A stretch of 43,751 nucleotides of DNA. It comes from Desulfocapsaceae bacterium. Its GTDB lineage: Bacteria; Desulfobacterota; Desulfobulbia; Desulfobulbales; Desulfocapsaceae. The stretch is from NCBI GenBank assembly GCA_028697885.1, contig JAQVER010000024.1:1-43751 (forward strand), given 5' to 3'. Shown piece after piece: positions 1 through 10,460 of the stretch. The notes beneath the pieces are model-generated. The model was not told the origin of the DNA. It did no database searches and saw only the letters and a program-made list of their open reading frames with translations. Position numbers and translations under genes: made by a program. The first letter of the stretch is position 1. Each line of letters opens with the position of its first letter.

Positions 1-918
1 GCGCATCATCAACTCATTGCCGGTACAGCAAAGTCCTGCCAGGTTGATGCCGGCAGCTCCTTTTTCCCTGGCCAGGGCAATGAGTTCCGGATCGTTGACC
101 GCCTCGACGATTTTCTCGGAGACAATGGGGTTGTGGCCGTGCACTAGGATATTGACCTGATCCTCTTTGATAACACCGAGGTTCACCATCGATTTTCTGG
201 GGCTGGGCGTACCGAAGAGAATATCGGAAATCTCGGTGGCGATCATCGAACCGGCCCAGCCATCGGCCAGACAGGTGCGGGCGCTGTGCAGCATGGTGTT
301 GGCGGCGTCGTTATCACAACCCATATGGGTGCGGTGCATCATCTCGGCAATCTCACGGTCAACGCCACGGGGGGTAATGCCCAGGTCTCGCCATACTTGT
401 TTCCGTTTTTCCGGAACCCGACAGGAGAAAGAAAGCTCTTTTAGCAGGCTGCCGTAATTGGTAAAAAATTCACTGCTTAAATCTTTGGCAACCTCAAGGA
501 TCGGACGTCCCTCGGTGGCAATCCCCAGTTCACCTGCAATGCGAAGCAGTTTGGCCTCATCCTTGATGCTATAATCCTTAGTCAGTCCGTGGGCTACCGC
601 ATGCAGGGCCTCAATACAGTCACGGCCATGGTCGGAATGGCCGGCAGAACCTCCGGCCACAAAGCGACCAAAGTTACGGGCCACGATGACATCACCATCG
701 GCACCGCAGACACCCAAGGGGGCCTTCTTGCTGATTCGGCAGGGCCCCATGGTGCAGTTTCGGCAGGAAAGGCCGCTCTCGCAGAAGGTACAATGAGGCG
801 TCTGCTGTTCCAGGCGATCCCAGGCGGTCTCAACCCCGTCTCGTTCCGCCTTGCGCAGCATCTGCCGGGCATCATCCCAAATTGATTTCTCTTCAATGGT
901 TTTTTTTACTGTTGCCAT
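1..918 (-). CDS. cooS: Anaerobic CO dehydrogenase catalytic subunit CooS, N-terminal part (runs off the window)
   Basis: The 306 visible codons encode the N-terminal part of a Ni-Fe-S carbon monoxide dehydrogenase, which interconverts CO and CO2. The cysteine cluster CTFCESGLSCRNCTMGPCRI near residues 46-65 is the B/D-cluster ligand region of the CooS family. Further on, VHGHNPIVSE and GINLAGLCCTGNELMMR are typical C-cluster-side motifs. The ATG at 918 is preceded by a strong AAGGAGAAGGAA ribosome binding site. The gene is cut by the left window edge, so roughly half of the usual 630-residue protein is missing. No partner (CooF, CooC or an acetyl-CoA synthase) is visible on the 5' side; the next gene is an unrelated channel, so respiratory and acetyl-CoA-pathway roles cannot be told apart. 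The family call is firm. Confidence 0.95.
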   Translation of the reverse strand, partial: MATVKKTIEEKSIWDDARQMLRKAERDGVETAWDRLEQQTPHCTFCESGLSCRNCTMGPCRISKKAPLGVCGADGDVIVARNFGRFVAGGSAGHSDHGRDCIEALHAVAHGLTKDYSIKDEAKLLRIAGELGIATEGRPILEVAKDLSSEFFTNYGSLLKELSFSCRVPEKRKQVWRDLGITPRGVDREIAEMMHRTHMGCDNDAANTMLHSARTCLADGWAGSMIATEISDILFGTPSPRKSMVNLGVIKEDQVNILVHGHNPIVSEKIVEAVNDPELIALAREKGAAGINLAGLCCTGNELMMR

Positions 919-988
919 TTCCTTCTCCTTTTGTTGTGAATGAGTCATTCCGAATGATCTAGATGTCATTATGACTTCAAGGAACTTA

Positions 989-2095
989 CTACATTACCGG
1001 TGCCCCGTCCTTTCCGGTATCACGTGCAGCGTTTGGTTCGGCGCTATGAGTCTCTTCACTTAATTCCTCGGTCGTTTGTTCAAGGATCTTGAGGCGCTCC
1101 CGGCCTTCCGCGATTTCATCTTTGATGCGTTTCTTCTCTTCTTCCGGAGCTTCTTTGAGAGCTGTCTCCAGTTCCTGTATGGCGTCCATCAATTTCTGTT
1201 TCTCATTTTCAATCTGTCCTGCCTGCTCTGCCTTGTCAAAGACAATATCCTCTGCCATTACAGGCGGCGCTGATATCTCTTCTTGAACAAGAGTGGGAAT
1301 GATCTTTTCCGCATCACCTACGCGGCGCTGATTCATATAGGTGGGTGACATGATTTCGATGCCTTTGCCGTGCAATATATCCAGGACGCTGCGACAAAGA
1401 TTGGAGCGGGCGGTAAGGAGCCATTTTACCTCAGGCAGAAATCCGGAGATGCGGTAGGTGATTGCATAATTACCAAGCTCAAGAATATGAACAAAGGGTT
1501 CCGTAAGCCCACTTTCCTCCGCTGCTCGGAGAAGAAGGGGCTCAACCTGCGCATGATGAACGTCGTAGCCCAAAGAAAGGGTGGTTGAAATGATGGTTCC
1601 GGAACTGCGGATTGTGGTGACAGGATGGCTGACCAGGTAGGTATTCGGAATCGCGATGAGCTCCCGACTCTCTGATTGGATTTCAGTATCAAACAGCCCT
1701 CGTTCCGAAACGCGGCCGAAATGGTCGCCAACGCGGATAAAATCACCAATTCGAAACGGTTTTGTAAGACGAAGGAGAATTCCGGCCATAAGGCTGGCAA
1801 CGACATTTGTTGATGAGAAGGCAACGACCCCTGAAGCCAAAAGTCCAATGATGCCAAGCAGCCGGTTACGTGAGACCTCGCTTATGGGGAGGACCAGAAC
1901 CATTGCCACCAGACCGACGAGCGCCAAACCGAACATGACGATCTGACGAGGAAACATACGCTCTTTGCCCAAGTCAGCGTGTCGCCCGATAAGAAACCAA
2001 TGGGCAGCCAGAAGAATAGAGCCCAAGGCAATGGTTATGGAGACTAAAGGGAGATAAGGAAGAGCTGTCTCCAATATCCTATTCCAGATTCCCAT
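989..2095 (-). CDS. MscS-family mechanosensitive ion channel with C-terminal coiled coil
   Basis: This 368-residue inner-membrane protein has three hydrophobic segments (about residues 12-36, 50-70 and 82-112). The third is the glycine/alanine-rich pore helix of small-conductance mechanosensitive channels, followed by the beta-domain stretch FRIGDFIRVGDHFGRV and the IPNTYLVSHPV motif. Such channels open under osmotic down-shock to release solutes. The last 100 residues or so are charged and predicted coiled coil (KQKLMDAIQELETALKEA and following), longer than in the minimal MscS, and may form a cytoplasmic stalk or docking surface. The ATG at 2095 has AAGGAT about 8 bases upstream. It stands alone between cooS and sodB on the same strand. 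Confidence 0.92.
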   Translation of the reverse strand: MGIWNRILETALPYLPLVSITIALGSILLAAHWFLIGRHADLGKERMFPRQIVMFGLALVGLVAMVLVLPISEVSRNRLLGIIGLLASGVVAFSSTNVVASLMAGILLRLTKPFRIGDFIRVGDHFGRVSERGLFDTEIQSESRELIAIPNTYLVSHPVTTIRSSGTIISTTLSLGYDVHHAQVEPLLLRAAEESGLTEPFVHILELGNYAITYRISGFLPEVKWLLTARSNLCRSVLDILHGKGIEIMSPTYMNQRRVGDAEKIIPTLVQEEISAPPVMAEDIVFDKAEQAGQIENEKQKLMDAIQELETALKEAPEEEKKRIKDEIAEGRERLKILEQTTEELSEETHSAEPNAARDTGKDGAPVM

Positions 2096-2129
2096 GTTTG
2101 GTATCCTTCAATTAAGTTTGGCCCTGCAC

Positions 2130-2723
2130 CTAAACGAGATGGGAATTGACGAAATCCCAATTGATAAGATGGTTCATGAAGACATCCAGATAGGTGCCGC
2201 GCCCGTTCTGGTAGTCGAGGTAATAGGCATGCTCCCAGACATCCACCGTCAATAAGGGTTGCAGGCCATGGGCTATGGGGGTGTCGGCATTAGAGGTCTT
2301 CATGATCTCCAGTCTGTCATCCTTGACTACCAACCAGGCCCAGCCACTGCCGAACTGTGTAAGACCGGCATTCTTCAACTGCTCGATGAACTTATCAAAG
2401 CCTTTGAAATCGGCCTTGATCCTCTCGGCGATGGCACCCGTGGGTAATCCCCCGCCATTCGGCGTCATGGATTGCCAGTAAAAGGTATGGTTCCAGGCCT
2501 GTGCCGCGTTGTTGAAGATTCCGACGGTATCTGGATTATTGACTGTCTTTTTGATGATCTCCTTGAGCGTCATCCCTGCCAGAGCCGTGCCCTCGATCAG
2601 CTTGTTGAGGTTGGTCACATAGGCATGATGGTGTTTTCCATGATGAAAATCTAAAGTTCTGGCGCTGATATGTGGCACCAGGGCATCTTTTGCGTAAGGA
2701 AGGTCGGGCAGGGTAACAGTCAT
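2130..2723 (-). CDS. sodB: Superoxide dismutase, Fe type
   Basis: This 197-residue enzyme dismutates superoxide to hydrogen peroxide and oxygen. Metal ligands are visible: the N-terminal histidine in TLDFHHGKHHHAYV, AQAWNHTFYW in the middle, and DVWEHAYY near the C terminus. The glutamine in NAAQAWNHTFYW is the signature of the Fe rather than the Mn subgroup. A longer frame starts at 2747, but the ATG at 2723 is chosen because AAGGAG sits directly in front of it and MTVTLPDLPYA aligns with the usual family start. A cytoplasmic SOD fits an anaerobe that meets occasional oxygen. There is no signal peptide. Confidence 0.96.
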   Translation of the reverse strand: MTVTLPDLPYAKDALVPHISARTLDFHHGKHHHAYVTNLNKLIEGTALAGMTLKEIIKKTVNNPDTVGIFNNAAQAWNHTFYWQSMTPNGGGLPTGAIAERIKADFKGFDKFIEQLKNAGLTQFGSGWAWLVVKDDRLEIMKTSNADTPIAHGLQPLLTVDVWEHAYYLDYQNGRGTYLDVFMNHLINWDFVNSHLV

Positions 2724-2928
2724 ATTGCTCTCCTTGTCGGCAAACATTCATTTTTTCTCACGTCGACCATGTATGAGATAGACGCTGGGTTTATGATATC
2801 TTTATTTTTTATATCACATTGATGAGGGCCGTGTCCATGTCGGCCGATAGTGAGAGACGGATACCATTGCTTGTTATTAGGAAAAGATGGTGATCGGAAA
2901 GGGCCTCACCTCAAGCGGCTTCGCCCGG

Positions 2929-3126
2929 TTACATTTTTTTCAGGGAGATTTCCTGATGGAAGTCGCCTTCCACTTCTTTGATCACTGCCTGGCCGGCAAT
3001 CACACTTTTGCCGTCAAAGGTCAGGCTGGGACTGCCGTAAAGCTGCCAGCCATTGTTAAGTCGTTCCGCTACCCTTTTGCAGAAGGCTTCATCATCGGGG
3101 CCGGTGAGAAATGAGTACAGTTTCAT
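2929..3126 (-). CDS. DUF1737 domain protein
   Basis: A 65-residue cytoplasmic protein that opens with MKLYSFLTGPDDEAFCKRV, the characteristic start of the DUF1737 family, and continues with GWQLYGSPSLTFDG and GQAVIKEVEG. Members are small, single-domain and of unknown biochemical role. The ATG has AAAAAGGAGAA seven or so bases upstream, a strong ribosome binding site. The gene stands alone; the 240 bp between it and the antiporter to the right shows no further gene. Confidence 0.85.
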   Translation of the reverse strand: MKLYSFLTGPDDEAFCKRVAERLNNGWQLYGSPSLTFDGKSVIAGQAVIKEVEGDFHQEISLKKM

Positions 3127-3364
3127 AAGAGGGTTCTCCTTTTTTTGGGGGGATTATAATACAATGGCTGAGTTCAGTTAATTATTTGTCTTTGTGGATG
3201 TCGCAAGGGTTGAAGTTCATCTTGTTCTGCCGGGCAAGCGGGATGTTAATCCTGCACGTCGGCCTGATGGTCTTGATAAAAAAACCGGAGTCCAGTTCGA
3301 AACCGAAAGATATGCTGGTTTGTGACATATCGCAATGCGCCTGTGAAAGCAAAGGGCAAAGACG

Positions 3365-4546
3365 CTACGGTTTTCCATATGGGGCACCTTGCGCTTGTCG
3401 TATGGCCAGGCGGGTAAATACAGGCCCGATAATCTCAAAAATCACGGTTGAGCTGATAATAATTGAGAGCAGCAGCTGGCGATATTCAGGGAATTGGTTG
3501 GCTGCCACGAGCGCCATGCCGATGTTGACACCTGCCTGGGGTAACAGGGCCACACCGATCCACCTTTTCGTTACCTGGTCAGCTTTGCTGATGTGACTGC
3601 CTAGTTTGGCACCCAGGTATTTACCAGTGGCGCGGCAAAGGATATAGGCCGCACCGATCACTCCGATATCTTTGAGGAAACTTAACTCAAGAGATGCTCC
3701 TGCCAAGACAAAAAAGATGACCATAAACGGCCATTCTATCCCTTCAATGGCGTGAAAGGGATAGTCGTGATGTCTGGCGACGTTAGCGATTACGGTGCCC
3801 ATCACCATTGAGGCAATCAAAAAAGAAACGCCAAGCCAGATGGCCAAGCCCCCGCAGATAAAGACCATTCCCAGTGCCTCGGTTAAGATCGGCTGCCCTT
3901 TCTTCACCCTGCCGGTCAGATACGCTGCGGGTAGGCCAATCAAGACACCCAAGAGTACCGCACCGCCAATTTCTTTGCTTATCATCAGCAAAAATGACCG
4001 GTCTCCGCCCAGGCCATTGAATGATGTCACCACGGCCATGCCAATGCCAAAGAGGACTAAGGCCCAGACATCATCAAGGGCCACAATTGAAAGCAGTAAG
4101 TTGGTGAATTTCCCTTTGATGTTGGCCTCGGCAGTAACATCCAAGACGGCAGCAGGTGCCGTGGCTGAGGCAATGCAGCCCAATAAGATGGCAATATCTT
4201 GAGACACCCCAATCCATATCAGGCCGAAACTTACTGCGAGGGTGGCGGCCACTGTGGCACAGAGGGAGATCCAGAAGACTTTACCGGCTGATTCCCTTAA
4301 AGAGGCCTTGGTGAGCTTGCCGCCCAGCAGGAACCCGACCATGACCAGCGTCATATCGGCAATGATCTTGAAGTGGTCTGAAAAGAGCTGGGGGATAATA
4401 TCCAGCGCTTCCTTGCCGATGACTATCCCGAAAATCAGCAGCAGGGTTACCCGGGGCAAAAAAGTGCGGCGGGCCAGTGTGGATGTCAGCAGGCCTAGCA
4501 GAAGAATCCCGCCAATGGTTAAAAGAAACTGAGAGGATGCTTCCAT
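3365..4546 (-). CDS. Cation:proton antiporter (CPA2, Na+/H+ exchanger family)
   Basis: A 393-residue polytopic membrane protein with about eleven to twelve hydrophobic segments. It begins FLLTIGGILLLGLLTSTLA and carries the polar intramembrane stretches LLGCIASATAPAAVLDVTAE and LLSIVALDDVWALVLFG, the paired motifs that hold the ion-binding acidic residues of Na+/H+ exchanger domains (PF00999). It would exchange a monovalent cation for protons across the inner membrane. The frame is open upstream to 4633, but the ATG at 4546 is preferred because AGGA lies seven bases ahead and the hydrophobic domain begins at once. There is no TrkA-type regulatory tail, so it is shorter than KefB/C-type systems. 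Confidence 0.9.
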   Translation of the reverse strand: MEASSQFLLTIGGILLLGLLTSTLARRTFLPRVTLLLIFGIVIGKEALDIIPQLFSDHFKIIADMTLVMVGFLLGGKLTKASLRESAGKVFWISLCATVAATLAVSFGLIWIGVSQDIAILLGCIASATAPAAVLDVTAEANIKGKFTNLLLSIVALDDVWALVLFGIGMAVVTSFNGLGGDRSFLLMISKEIGGAVLLGVLIGLPAAYLTGRVKKGQPILTEALGMVFICGGLAIWLGVSFLIASMVMGTVIANVARHHDYPFHAIEGIEWPFMVIFFVLAGASLELSFLKDIGVIGAAYILCRATGKYLGAKLGSHISKADQVTKRWIGVALLPQAGVNIGMALVAANQFPEYRQLLLSIIISSTVIFEIIGPVFTRLAIRQAQGAPYGKP

Positions 4547-4730
4547 CGTAAGTCCTATGTATTTCTGTTTCTGAACTTTCTCTGATTGATTTCCATATAT
4601 TACGATGGTAGGTGATGGGATAGGGGAAGTCAAATCAAAACTGGAATGACATCTCTCCCGAATCCCGATTTCATCAAATCATTTGTCGGTGTCTGCGACC
4701 GCAGAGAGTTTGAGAAGGTGGGCCTCAGCC

Positions 4731-5258
4731 TTATTCCCTGCGTTGTGGTTTTCGCTTCAGAATCTCCATCGTCTGCTGGTCTGGCTGGCCGTTAAAATAG
4801 CTTGCAAGCACTCGTGCAAATATTGAATCTGCGGCCGCGATGGTTGCAAAAAGAGTCATGCATGATCTCAGCTTCCAGACGTCTGGAAAGCCAAATATTG
4901 CAGAGGCCGACTTTCCGTGGATATGCAAAAGAGCTTCGGAACATTGCAGGAGTCTTTGCCCTAAGACAGGATGGTTCAGGTATGCTGCCGCTTCTTCCAG
5001 GCTCTTTATGGCGTAGCGTTTAGCGGTTGGACTTCTGCCCAGCCCGTCAATCTGCGGAAATATAAACCACATCCAATGGCTCTCCTTGCGGCCGTTTTGT
5101 AACTCATCAATGACCCTGACGTAGATCTTTTCCTGCGCTCTGGTGAAGCGATCAAGATCAAAGGGATCATTACTGTCCGGGCGGTCGTTTATCGCTGGCA
5201 TGGCGTCACGGGGCGAATTTGTATTGGTGTCCATCTCTTTGTTAAGAAGCTTCTTCAT
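4731..5258 (-). CDS. DUF1810 family protein
   Basis: A roughly 175-residue soluble protein matching DUF1810. It has DPFDLDRFTRAQEKIYVRVIDEL at the start of the domain, then HWMWFIFPQIDGLG, the most conserved element, and IFGFPDVWKLRSCMTLF near the end. No enzymatic role is established for the family. Its start codon overlaps the stop of the permease gene to its right (ATGA), so translation is likely coupled, although an internal ATG at 5234 is also possible. Its place at the end of an export operon probably reflects read-through rather than a shared function. Confidence 0.82.
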   Translation of the reverse strand: MKKLLNKEMDTNTNSPRDAMPAINDRPDSNDPFDLDRFTRAQEKIYVRVIDELQNGRKESHWMWFIFPQIDGLGRSPTAKRYAIKSLEEAAAYLNHPVLGQRLLQCSEALLHIHGKSASAIFGFPDVWKLRSCMTLFATIAAADSIFARVLASYFNGQPDQQTMEILKRKPQRRE

Positions 5259-6376
5259 CCCATCATCCCGATGGTTTTGCGGAAGCGGAGCAGGGTGATG
5301 CCGAAAAAGGCCGCCCCGATTAAGGTGAGAGTAATACATTGCGGCCACACCACATCCAGACCTGCCCCCCGACAGAGAATTGCCTGGGCAAGTGAGACAA
5401 AGTGAGTGGTCGGCGCCACCTGCATCACGGCCTGAACAAACGCCGGCATACTTTCGCGCGGCGTGACCCCGCCGGAGAGCATCTCCAACGGCAGCAGCAC
5501 CAGCATCAACAGCAGCCCGAACTGCGGCATCGAGCGGGCGATGGTACCCAGGAAGATGCCCATGGAAGTCGTGGCAAACAGGTGCAGCGCCGTGCCGACC
5601 AGAAACAGGGCGAGCGAACCTTCAATGGGCACCGCCAGGAGGCCCTGGACCACAAAGACGAGGGCAAAAGCACTGGCGACAAGGACCACCAGCCCCATGG
5701 ACCAGACCTTGCTCGTCATGATCTCAAAGGGCGTCACCGGCATGACCAGCAGATGTTCGATGGTGCCATGCTCCCGCTCACGGATCAGTGCGGCGCCGGT
5801 GAGCACGATGGCCAGCATGGTGATGTTGTTGATGAGTTCCATCAAGGCCCCGAACCATGTTTGGGTCAAAGAGGGGTTGAAACGTGCCCGCAGCTCGAGA
5901 TCGACCGGCGACGCTGCCGTTTCGCGATAACGCTGGACGAATTCGGCTACCTCGCTGCTGAGCATGCTCTGGATATAGCCGCTGCCGCTAAAGGCCTGGC
6001 TCATGCGGGTCGCATCAACATTCAATTGAATCGTCGGTTGTCTCCCTGCCAGCAGATCCCGCTGAAACCCGGGCGGGATGTTCAGGGCGAAGGTGTCGAG
6101 GCCGGCATCCATCCTGGTATCCATCTCGGCCTGGGTAATCATCACCGGCGGGAGAAAATGCGGCGGATAAAAGGTGTCGACGATACGCGCCGACAGTGGT
6201 GATTGATCTTCGTCAACGATGGAGATCGGCGCTTTGTTGAGCGATTCCGGAATTGCCGTGGCACCTGAATAGATGGCCACCGTGAAGGCAAAGAGGATTA
6301 ACCCCATCATGATCGGATCACGGGTCAGGCTGCGCAGTTCTTTGATGCCCAGTTGTCGGATGTTGTCGATCCGCAT
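5255..6376 (-). CDS. ABC-2 type permease, YhhJ-like
   Basis: A 373-residue ABC-2 membrane component. One N-terminal membrane helix (about residues 22-42) is followed by a large extracytoplasmic domain (NKAPISIVDEDQSPLSARIV and following), then five to six C-terminal helices. The element EREHGTIEHLLVMPVTPFEI is the hallmark coupling region of this family. It should form the second half of an exporter with the RbbA-like protein encoded just before it (stop and start are only 2 bp apart, with AGGAG inside the preceding gene) and the HlyD adaptor. The arrangement HlyD-RbbA-YhhJ matches the E. coli yhiI-rbbA-yhhJ locus. The substrate is unknown. Confidence 0.9.
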   Translation of the reverse strand: MRIDNIRQLGIKELRSLTRDPIMMGLILFAFTVAIYSGATAIPESLNKAPISIVDEDQSPLSARIVDTFYPPHFLPPVMITQAEMDTRMDAGLDTFALNIPPGFQRDLLAGRQPTIQLNVDATRMSQAFSGSGYIQSMLSSEVAEFVQRYRETAASPVDLELRARFNPSLTQTWFGALMELINNITMLAIVLTGAALIREREHGTIEHLLVMPVTPFEIMTSKVWSMGLVVLVASAFALVFVVQGLLAVPIEGSLALFLVGTALHLFATTSMGIFLGTIARSMPQFGLLLMLVLLPLEMLSGGVTPRESMPAFVQAVMQVAPTTHFVSLAQAILCRGAGLDVVWPQCITLTLIGAAFFGITLLRFRKTIGMMG

Positions 6377-6378
6377 GG

Positions 6379-9168
6379 TCAGCGCTCCTGTTTTCGCAAC
6401 AAGAGCACGCAGAGTCCCGTCAGCAAGGGAACGGCCAGGATAAGCGGAATGAAGGACGCCTGCAGCTCTGCGAAACCAAGGCCCTTGGAAAAGGTTCCGC
6501 GAACAATGACAAGGAAATAGGTGGTGGGGTAGACCTTTCCGATTATCCTGCCCAAGCCCTCCAGGGCCGAGACGGGGGAGGTCATGCCGCAGAACTGCAC
6601 GGCAGGCAGCATGGTGAGTACTGCAGTGCCGAAGATGGCGGCAATCTGGCTGCGGACAAAGGTGGAGAATAACAGGCCCATGGCGGTGGCCGAAGTGACA
6701 TAGAGCAGTGCCGCGACGGATAAGGTGAAAAAATTCCCCTTCATCGGTACGCCGAAAACGGTCACCGCCAGCAAGGCCATGAATAAAAAGTTGACCATGG
6801 CCAGTCCGATGTAGGGCAATTGTTTGCCCAGCAGAAACTCAACCCGTGTCACCGGAGTGACATAGAGGTTGACGATGGAGCCGAGCTCTTTTTCCCGCAC
6901 CACACTGAGCGCCGTGAGCATTGCCGGAATCATCAACAGTAACAGGGGGATCACGGCCGGTACCATCGCCACCAGACTCTTGACATCGGGGTTGTAGCGA
7001 AAGCGTGTTTCGATGGTGATCAGACCGGCGGAGCGCGACTGGCCAAGCTTACGTGCGGCCATTTCTGCCAGCCAGTGGGCATGCATTCCGCGGACATAGC
7101 CCTGAATGGTTTCGGCCCGTTGCGGCATGGCGCCATCTATCCAGGCGCCGATCGCCACCGGGGTACCGCGTCCCAGATCGCGGGCAAAGCCCGGGGGTAT
7201 TTCCAGGGCCAGGCTGATCTCGCCGGCCCGCATGCGCCGGTCCAGAGCGGCGTAATCGGTAATGGGCGCATGTTGGCTGAAATACCGCGAGCCGGCAAGA
7301 TTGAGTGTATAGTCCCGGCTGGTCGAGGTCTGGTCGCGATCGAGCACGGCAAAGGAGAGGTCTTCCACATCCAGGGTGATGCCGTAGCCCATGATGAACA
7401 TCAGAATGACGCTGCCGAGCAGTGCCAGTGTCGCACGGATCGGATCCCGCTGGAGCTCCAGTGCTTCACGCCGGCTGTAGCTGAACAGACGGCGAAGATC
7501 GAAACCGATTTTTTTGTAAGGGGCGGTTTTGGCATGCGCAGGCAGCGAGAGTTCCTCGCTCGCACTGTTCATCGACGGTTCCGGGGTCTTGTCCTCGGGC
7601 GCTGCGTCTTCCAGGTAGCCGATAAAGGCCTCTCCCAGGGTTGTTGTCCCGCGTTTTTGCATCAGGGCGGCGGGTGTATCGCTGACCAGCACCTGTCCGG
7701 CGTGCATCAGGGAGATGCGGTCGCAGCGTTCGGCCTCGTTCATGAAATGGGTGGAGATGAAGATAGTGACCCGGTCATGGCGGGCAAGGTCGATCAACAT
7801 CTGCCAGAAGGCATCGCGGGCGATCGGGTCAACCCCTGAGGTGGGCTCGTCAAGGATGAGCATCTCCGGCTGATGGATCATCGCCACCGCCAGGGAAAGC
7901 CGTTGGCGTTGCCCCAGAGGGAGACTGTCGGGCAGCGCCGCCATGATTTCGGTCAGGCCGAAGCGTCGGGCCATTTCGTCGACGCGGTCTGGAATCTGCT
8001 CGGCGGGTACGCTGAAAAGCCGGGCGTGCAAGATGAGGTTCTGCTCCACGCTCAGCTCGGAATAGAGCGAGAAGGACTGGGTCATGTAGCCGACGCGCCG
8101 ACGGATATCAAGATCTTTGGGGTTGATTGTCTGGCCGAAGAGCCAGGCCTCCCCCTCACTGGCCGTCAGCAGGCCGGTGAGCATTTTCATGGTTGTGGTC
8201 TTGCCGCAGCCATTGGAGCCTAAGAAACCGAAGATCTCGCCGCGGGCGATGCGGAAACTGACCCGGTCCACCGCGGTGAAGTCGCCGAAACGCATGGTCA
8301 GATCCTTCGCCTCAATCGCGATCTCCTCGCCATCGGTTTCGCGTGGCGGGATGTGGATCGCTCGGTGGCCGGCACGTTTTTCTTCCGGCAGCAAGGCGAT
8401 GAAGGCAGCCTCCAGGGTGTCGCTGGCGGTGTATTCAAGCAGTTGGTCAGGGGTGCCGGTGGTCAGAACCCGCCCACCATCCATGGCCACCAGCCAGTCG
8501 AAGCGGGCGGCCTCTTCCATATAGGCGGTGGCCACCAGCACGCTCATGCCGGGCTGCCCGGTACGAATACGTTCAATCAGCTCCCAGAACTGTCGGCGCG
8601 AGAGCGGATCGACTCCGGTGGTCGGTTCATCGAGGATCAACAGGTCGGGATCGTGAATGAGGGCGCAGCAGAGGCCGAGTTTTTGTTTCATGCCGCCGGA
8701 AAGCTTGCCGGCCTGGCGGTCCCGGAAAGGAGAGAGGCCGGTGCTGAGGAGCAGGTCTTCGATGCGGCGCTGTCGCTCTCCGCTGTCTTGGGAAAAAAGG
8801 CGACCAAAGAAATCGATGTTTTCAAATACCGACAGTGTTGCATAGAGATTCTTGCCCAGCCCCTGGGGCATATAGGCAATGCGCGGGCAGATGGATTTTC
8901 GGTGGCGCGCTTCGGCCATATTCCCAGCCAGGACCTTGATTTGGCCGGTTTGAATGACGCGGGCTCCAGCAATCAAGGCAAAGAGACTGGATTTACCGAC
9001 CCCGTCAGGACCGATTAATCCGACCATCTGCCTGGCTGGCAGATCGAGGGTGATGGCATCCAAGGCAAGTGTCTTGCCGTAGCGTAAACTGACATCGTGT
9101 AACGATGCGACCGGCGGTGTTTTAACCGTAGCCGCAATCGACTGGGGAGCCGACTCGGCATTGATCAT
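6379..9168 (-). CDS. rbbA: RbbA-like fusion: two ABC ATPase domains plus ABC-2 permease
   Basis: About 929 residues in three parts. ABC domain 1 (about residues 20-250) has Walker [10 protein letters not shown], signature LSGGMKQK and Walker [17 protein letters not shown] domain 2 (about 290-520) has Walker [10 protein letters not shown], a deviant signature LPLGQRQR and Walker [14 protein letters not shown]. An ABC-2 permease half (about 560-929) contains [20 protein letters not shown] and six hydrophobic segments. This is the architecture of E. coli RbbA, described both as a ribosome-associated ATPase and as an exporter subunit. The first ATG of the frame is at 9201, but the ATG at 9168 forms an ATGA overlap with the hlyD stop and has an AAGG ahead, so it is chosen. 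With the HlyD and YhhJ neighbours it most likely works as a drug or envelope exporter. Confidence 0.92.
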   Translation of the reverse strand: MINAESAPQSIAATVKTPPVASLHDVSLRYGKTLALDAITLDLPARQMVGLIGPDGVGKSSLFALIAGARVIQTGQIKVLAGNMAEARHRKSICPRIAYMPQGLGKNLYATLSVFENIDFFGRLFSQDSGERQRRIEDLLLSTGLSPFRDRQAGKLSGGMKQKLGLCCALIHDPDLLILDEPTTGVDPLSRRQFWELIERIRTGQPGMSVLVATAYMEEAARFDWLVAMDGGRVLTTGTPDQLLEYTASDTLEAAFIALLPEEKRAGHRAIHIPPRETDGEEIAIEAKDLTMRFGDFTAVDRVSFRIARGEIFGFLGSNGCGKTTTMKMLTGLLTASEGEAWLFGQTINPKDLDIRRRVGYMTQSFSLYSELSVEQNLILHARLFSVPAEQIPDRVDEMARRFGLTEIMAALPDSLPLGQRQRLSLAVAMIHQPEMLILDEPTSGVDPIARDAFWQMLIDLARHDRVTIFISTHFMNEAERCDRISLMHAGQVLVSDTPAALMQKRGTTTLGEAFIGYLEDAAPEDKTPEPSMNSASEELSLPAHAKTAPYKKIGFDLRRLFSYSRREALELQRDPIRATLALLGSVILMFIMGYGITLDVEDLSFAVLDRDQTSTSRDYTLNLAGSRYFSQHAPITDYAALDRRMRAGEISLALEIPPGFARDLGRGTPVAIGAWIDGAMPQRAETIQGYVRGMHAHWLAEMAARKLGQSRSAGLITIETRFRYNPDVKSLVAMVPAVIPLLLLMIPAMLTALSVVREKELGSIVNLYVTPVTRVEFLLGKQLPYIGLAMVNFLFMALLAVTVFGVPMKGNFFTLSVAALLYVTSATAMGLLFSTFVRSQIAAIFGTAVLTMLPAVQFCGMTSPVSALEGLGRIIGKVYPTTYFLVIVRGTFSKGLGFAELQASFIPLILAVPLLTGLCVLLLRKQER

Positions 9169-10235
9169 TGCGGAAGCCTTACCTGCAGGGCGGCTGGCCA
9201 CTCAACCTGCGGGTCGAGCCGGACATAGGCCATGCCAGGCAGGCCGGTCTTGACCTTACGGATATGTTTCTTGAGCAGCTCCGGGTCAATGTGCGCCTTG
9301 ACCCGGAACATCAGTTTCTGCCGTTCGCTGGCGGTCTCCACGGTCTTGGGAGTAAACTGGGCGACATCGGCAACGAAGGAAACCGTGGCCGGGATGACGT
9401 ATTCCGGCACGGCATCGAGTACCAAGTGCACCTCGGAGCCTATAGCGACTCGGCCTGCCGTGGCGGTGGGGAGGAAGAAGGTCATATAGACATCCGTTAG
9501 ATCGAGCAGGTTGAGAATCTTGCCTCCGCCGGCCACCACCTCGCCGGGCTGGGCGATGCGATACTGTACACGACCGTCACGGCTTGCCTTTAAGGCGCTG
9601 TCGTCAATATCTGCCTGGATCCGCTCGATCGTCGCCCGCGCGGCCTCAACATCCGATAATGCCTCCGTCTCCTGAGATCTGGCGCTGGTGATTGCGGCTT
9701 CCGCCGCGGCAACCTGGGCCTGCGCTGCTTGCACCGCCGCCTGGGCGCTCAGGGCCTGGGCACGATCATCGTCCAGCTCCTGGATGGAAATGATGCCAGA
9801 GCGAGCCAGGGATTCGGATCGCAACAACCGTTTTTGAGATGCATCAAATTCTGCCTGGCGCTGTGCCCTCAGCGCCAGGGCGGCGGTCTTCTCGTTCTGC
9901 CGCTGCTTCACCTGGCTCTGGACGGTCTCGACCCCACTTTCTGCCTTGCGCAGATGTGCTTCAGCCTCACGGCGTTGGGCATCGAGTATCTCGGTATCCA
10001 GGGTTGCGACAATCTGCCCGGCGGTGACAAAATCTCCTTCTCTCACCAGAATATCCTTGAGCCGGCCTGCCGTCTTGGCGGCAATATCGATCTCCACTGC
10101 ATCGATGCGGCCGTTGCCGCTGGTAAACCCGTCACCCAGCCCTTTCGGCTGGAGATAGCGCCACAACAGAAAGGCAAGGCATCCAGCGATGATTACCGTT
10201 CCGATTGTGAAAATCCACTTTGGATTGAGTCTCAT
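9165..10235 (-). CDS. HlyD-family membrane fusion protein (YhiI-like)
   Basis: A 356-residue periplasmic adaptor anchored by one N-terminal helix ([19 protein letters not shown]). It then has the first half of the lipoyl/barrel-sandwich domain ([19 protein letters not shown]), a long coiled-coil hairpin (about residues 75-210, rich in Ala, Gln and Glu), and the returning half ([18 protein letters not shown]). It would link the RbbA/YhhJ ABC-2 exporter to an outer-membrane channel; no TolC-like gene is in view. It is the first gene of the export operon, preceded by GAGGAGAAC. Any promoter must lie in the roughly 225 bp between this gene and the next one at 10461. Confidence 0.92.
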   Translation of the reverse strand: MRLNPKWIFTIGTVIIAGCLAFLLWRYLQPKGLGDGFTSGNGRIDAVEIDIAAKTAGRLKDILVREGDFVTAGQIVATLDTEILDAQRREAEAHLRKAESGVETVQSQVKQRQNEKTAALALRAQRQAEFDASQKRLLRSESLARSGIISIQELDDDRAQALSAQAAVQAAQAQVAAAEAAITSARSQETEALSDVEAARATIERIQADIDDSALKASRDGRVQYRIAQPGEVVAGGGKILNLLDLTDVYMTFFLPTATAGRVAIGSEVHLVLDAVPEYVIPATVSFVADVAQFTPKTVETASERQKLMFRVKAHIDPELLKKHIRKVKTGLPGMAYVRLDPQVEWPAALQVRLPQ

Positions 10236-10393
10236 CTCGGCAGTTCTCCTCTGATTGACTGAGTTTTCACATTATCGGCTGTTCATGGTGCGGTCTTAGG
10301 ATGTGATAATTCCCCGCAGTTTCTTAAGGTCTGATATAATCCTAGCAGATTTAGAAACCCGGATCAAACGGGCCTGTCATAGAATGTATCATT

Positions 10394-10410
10394 CACCCCA
10401 AAAAGGGGTG
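10394..10410. repeat. Short perfect inverted repeat in an intergenic region
   Basis: CACCCC-AAAAA-GGGGTG forms a six-pair stem in the gap between the unknown membrane protein (stop at 10461) and the export operon (start at 10235). It lies between two genes of the same strand. It could terminate transcription of the gene at 10461, but no T tract follows in that direction, so the role is open. An operator for the export operon is the alternative. Confidence 0.4.
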
Positions 10411-10460
10411 GTGGCCCCTTGGCTGAGAAGTCTTGATCGTCAAGGGAGATGGGGGATTGT

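Noticed and set aside
7075..9018. Several open frames on the plus strand opposite the RbbA gene (up to 254 residues)
   Set aside because: They are shadows of the GC-rich, strongly biased minus-strand gene, have no ribosome binding sites and resemble no protein.
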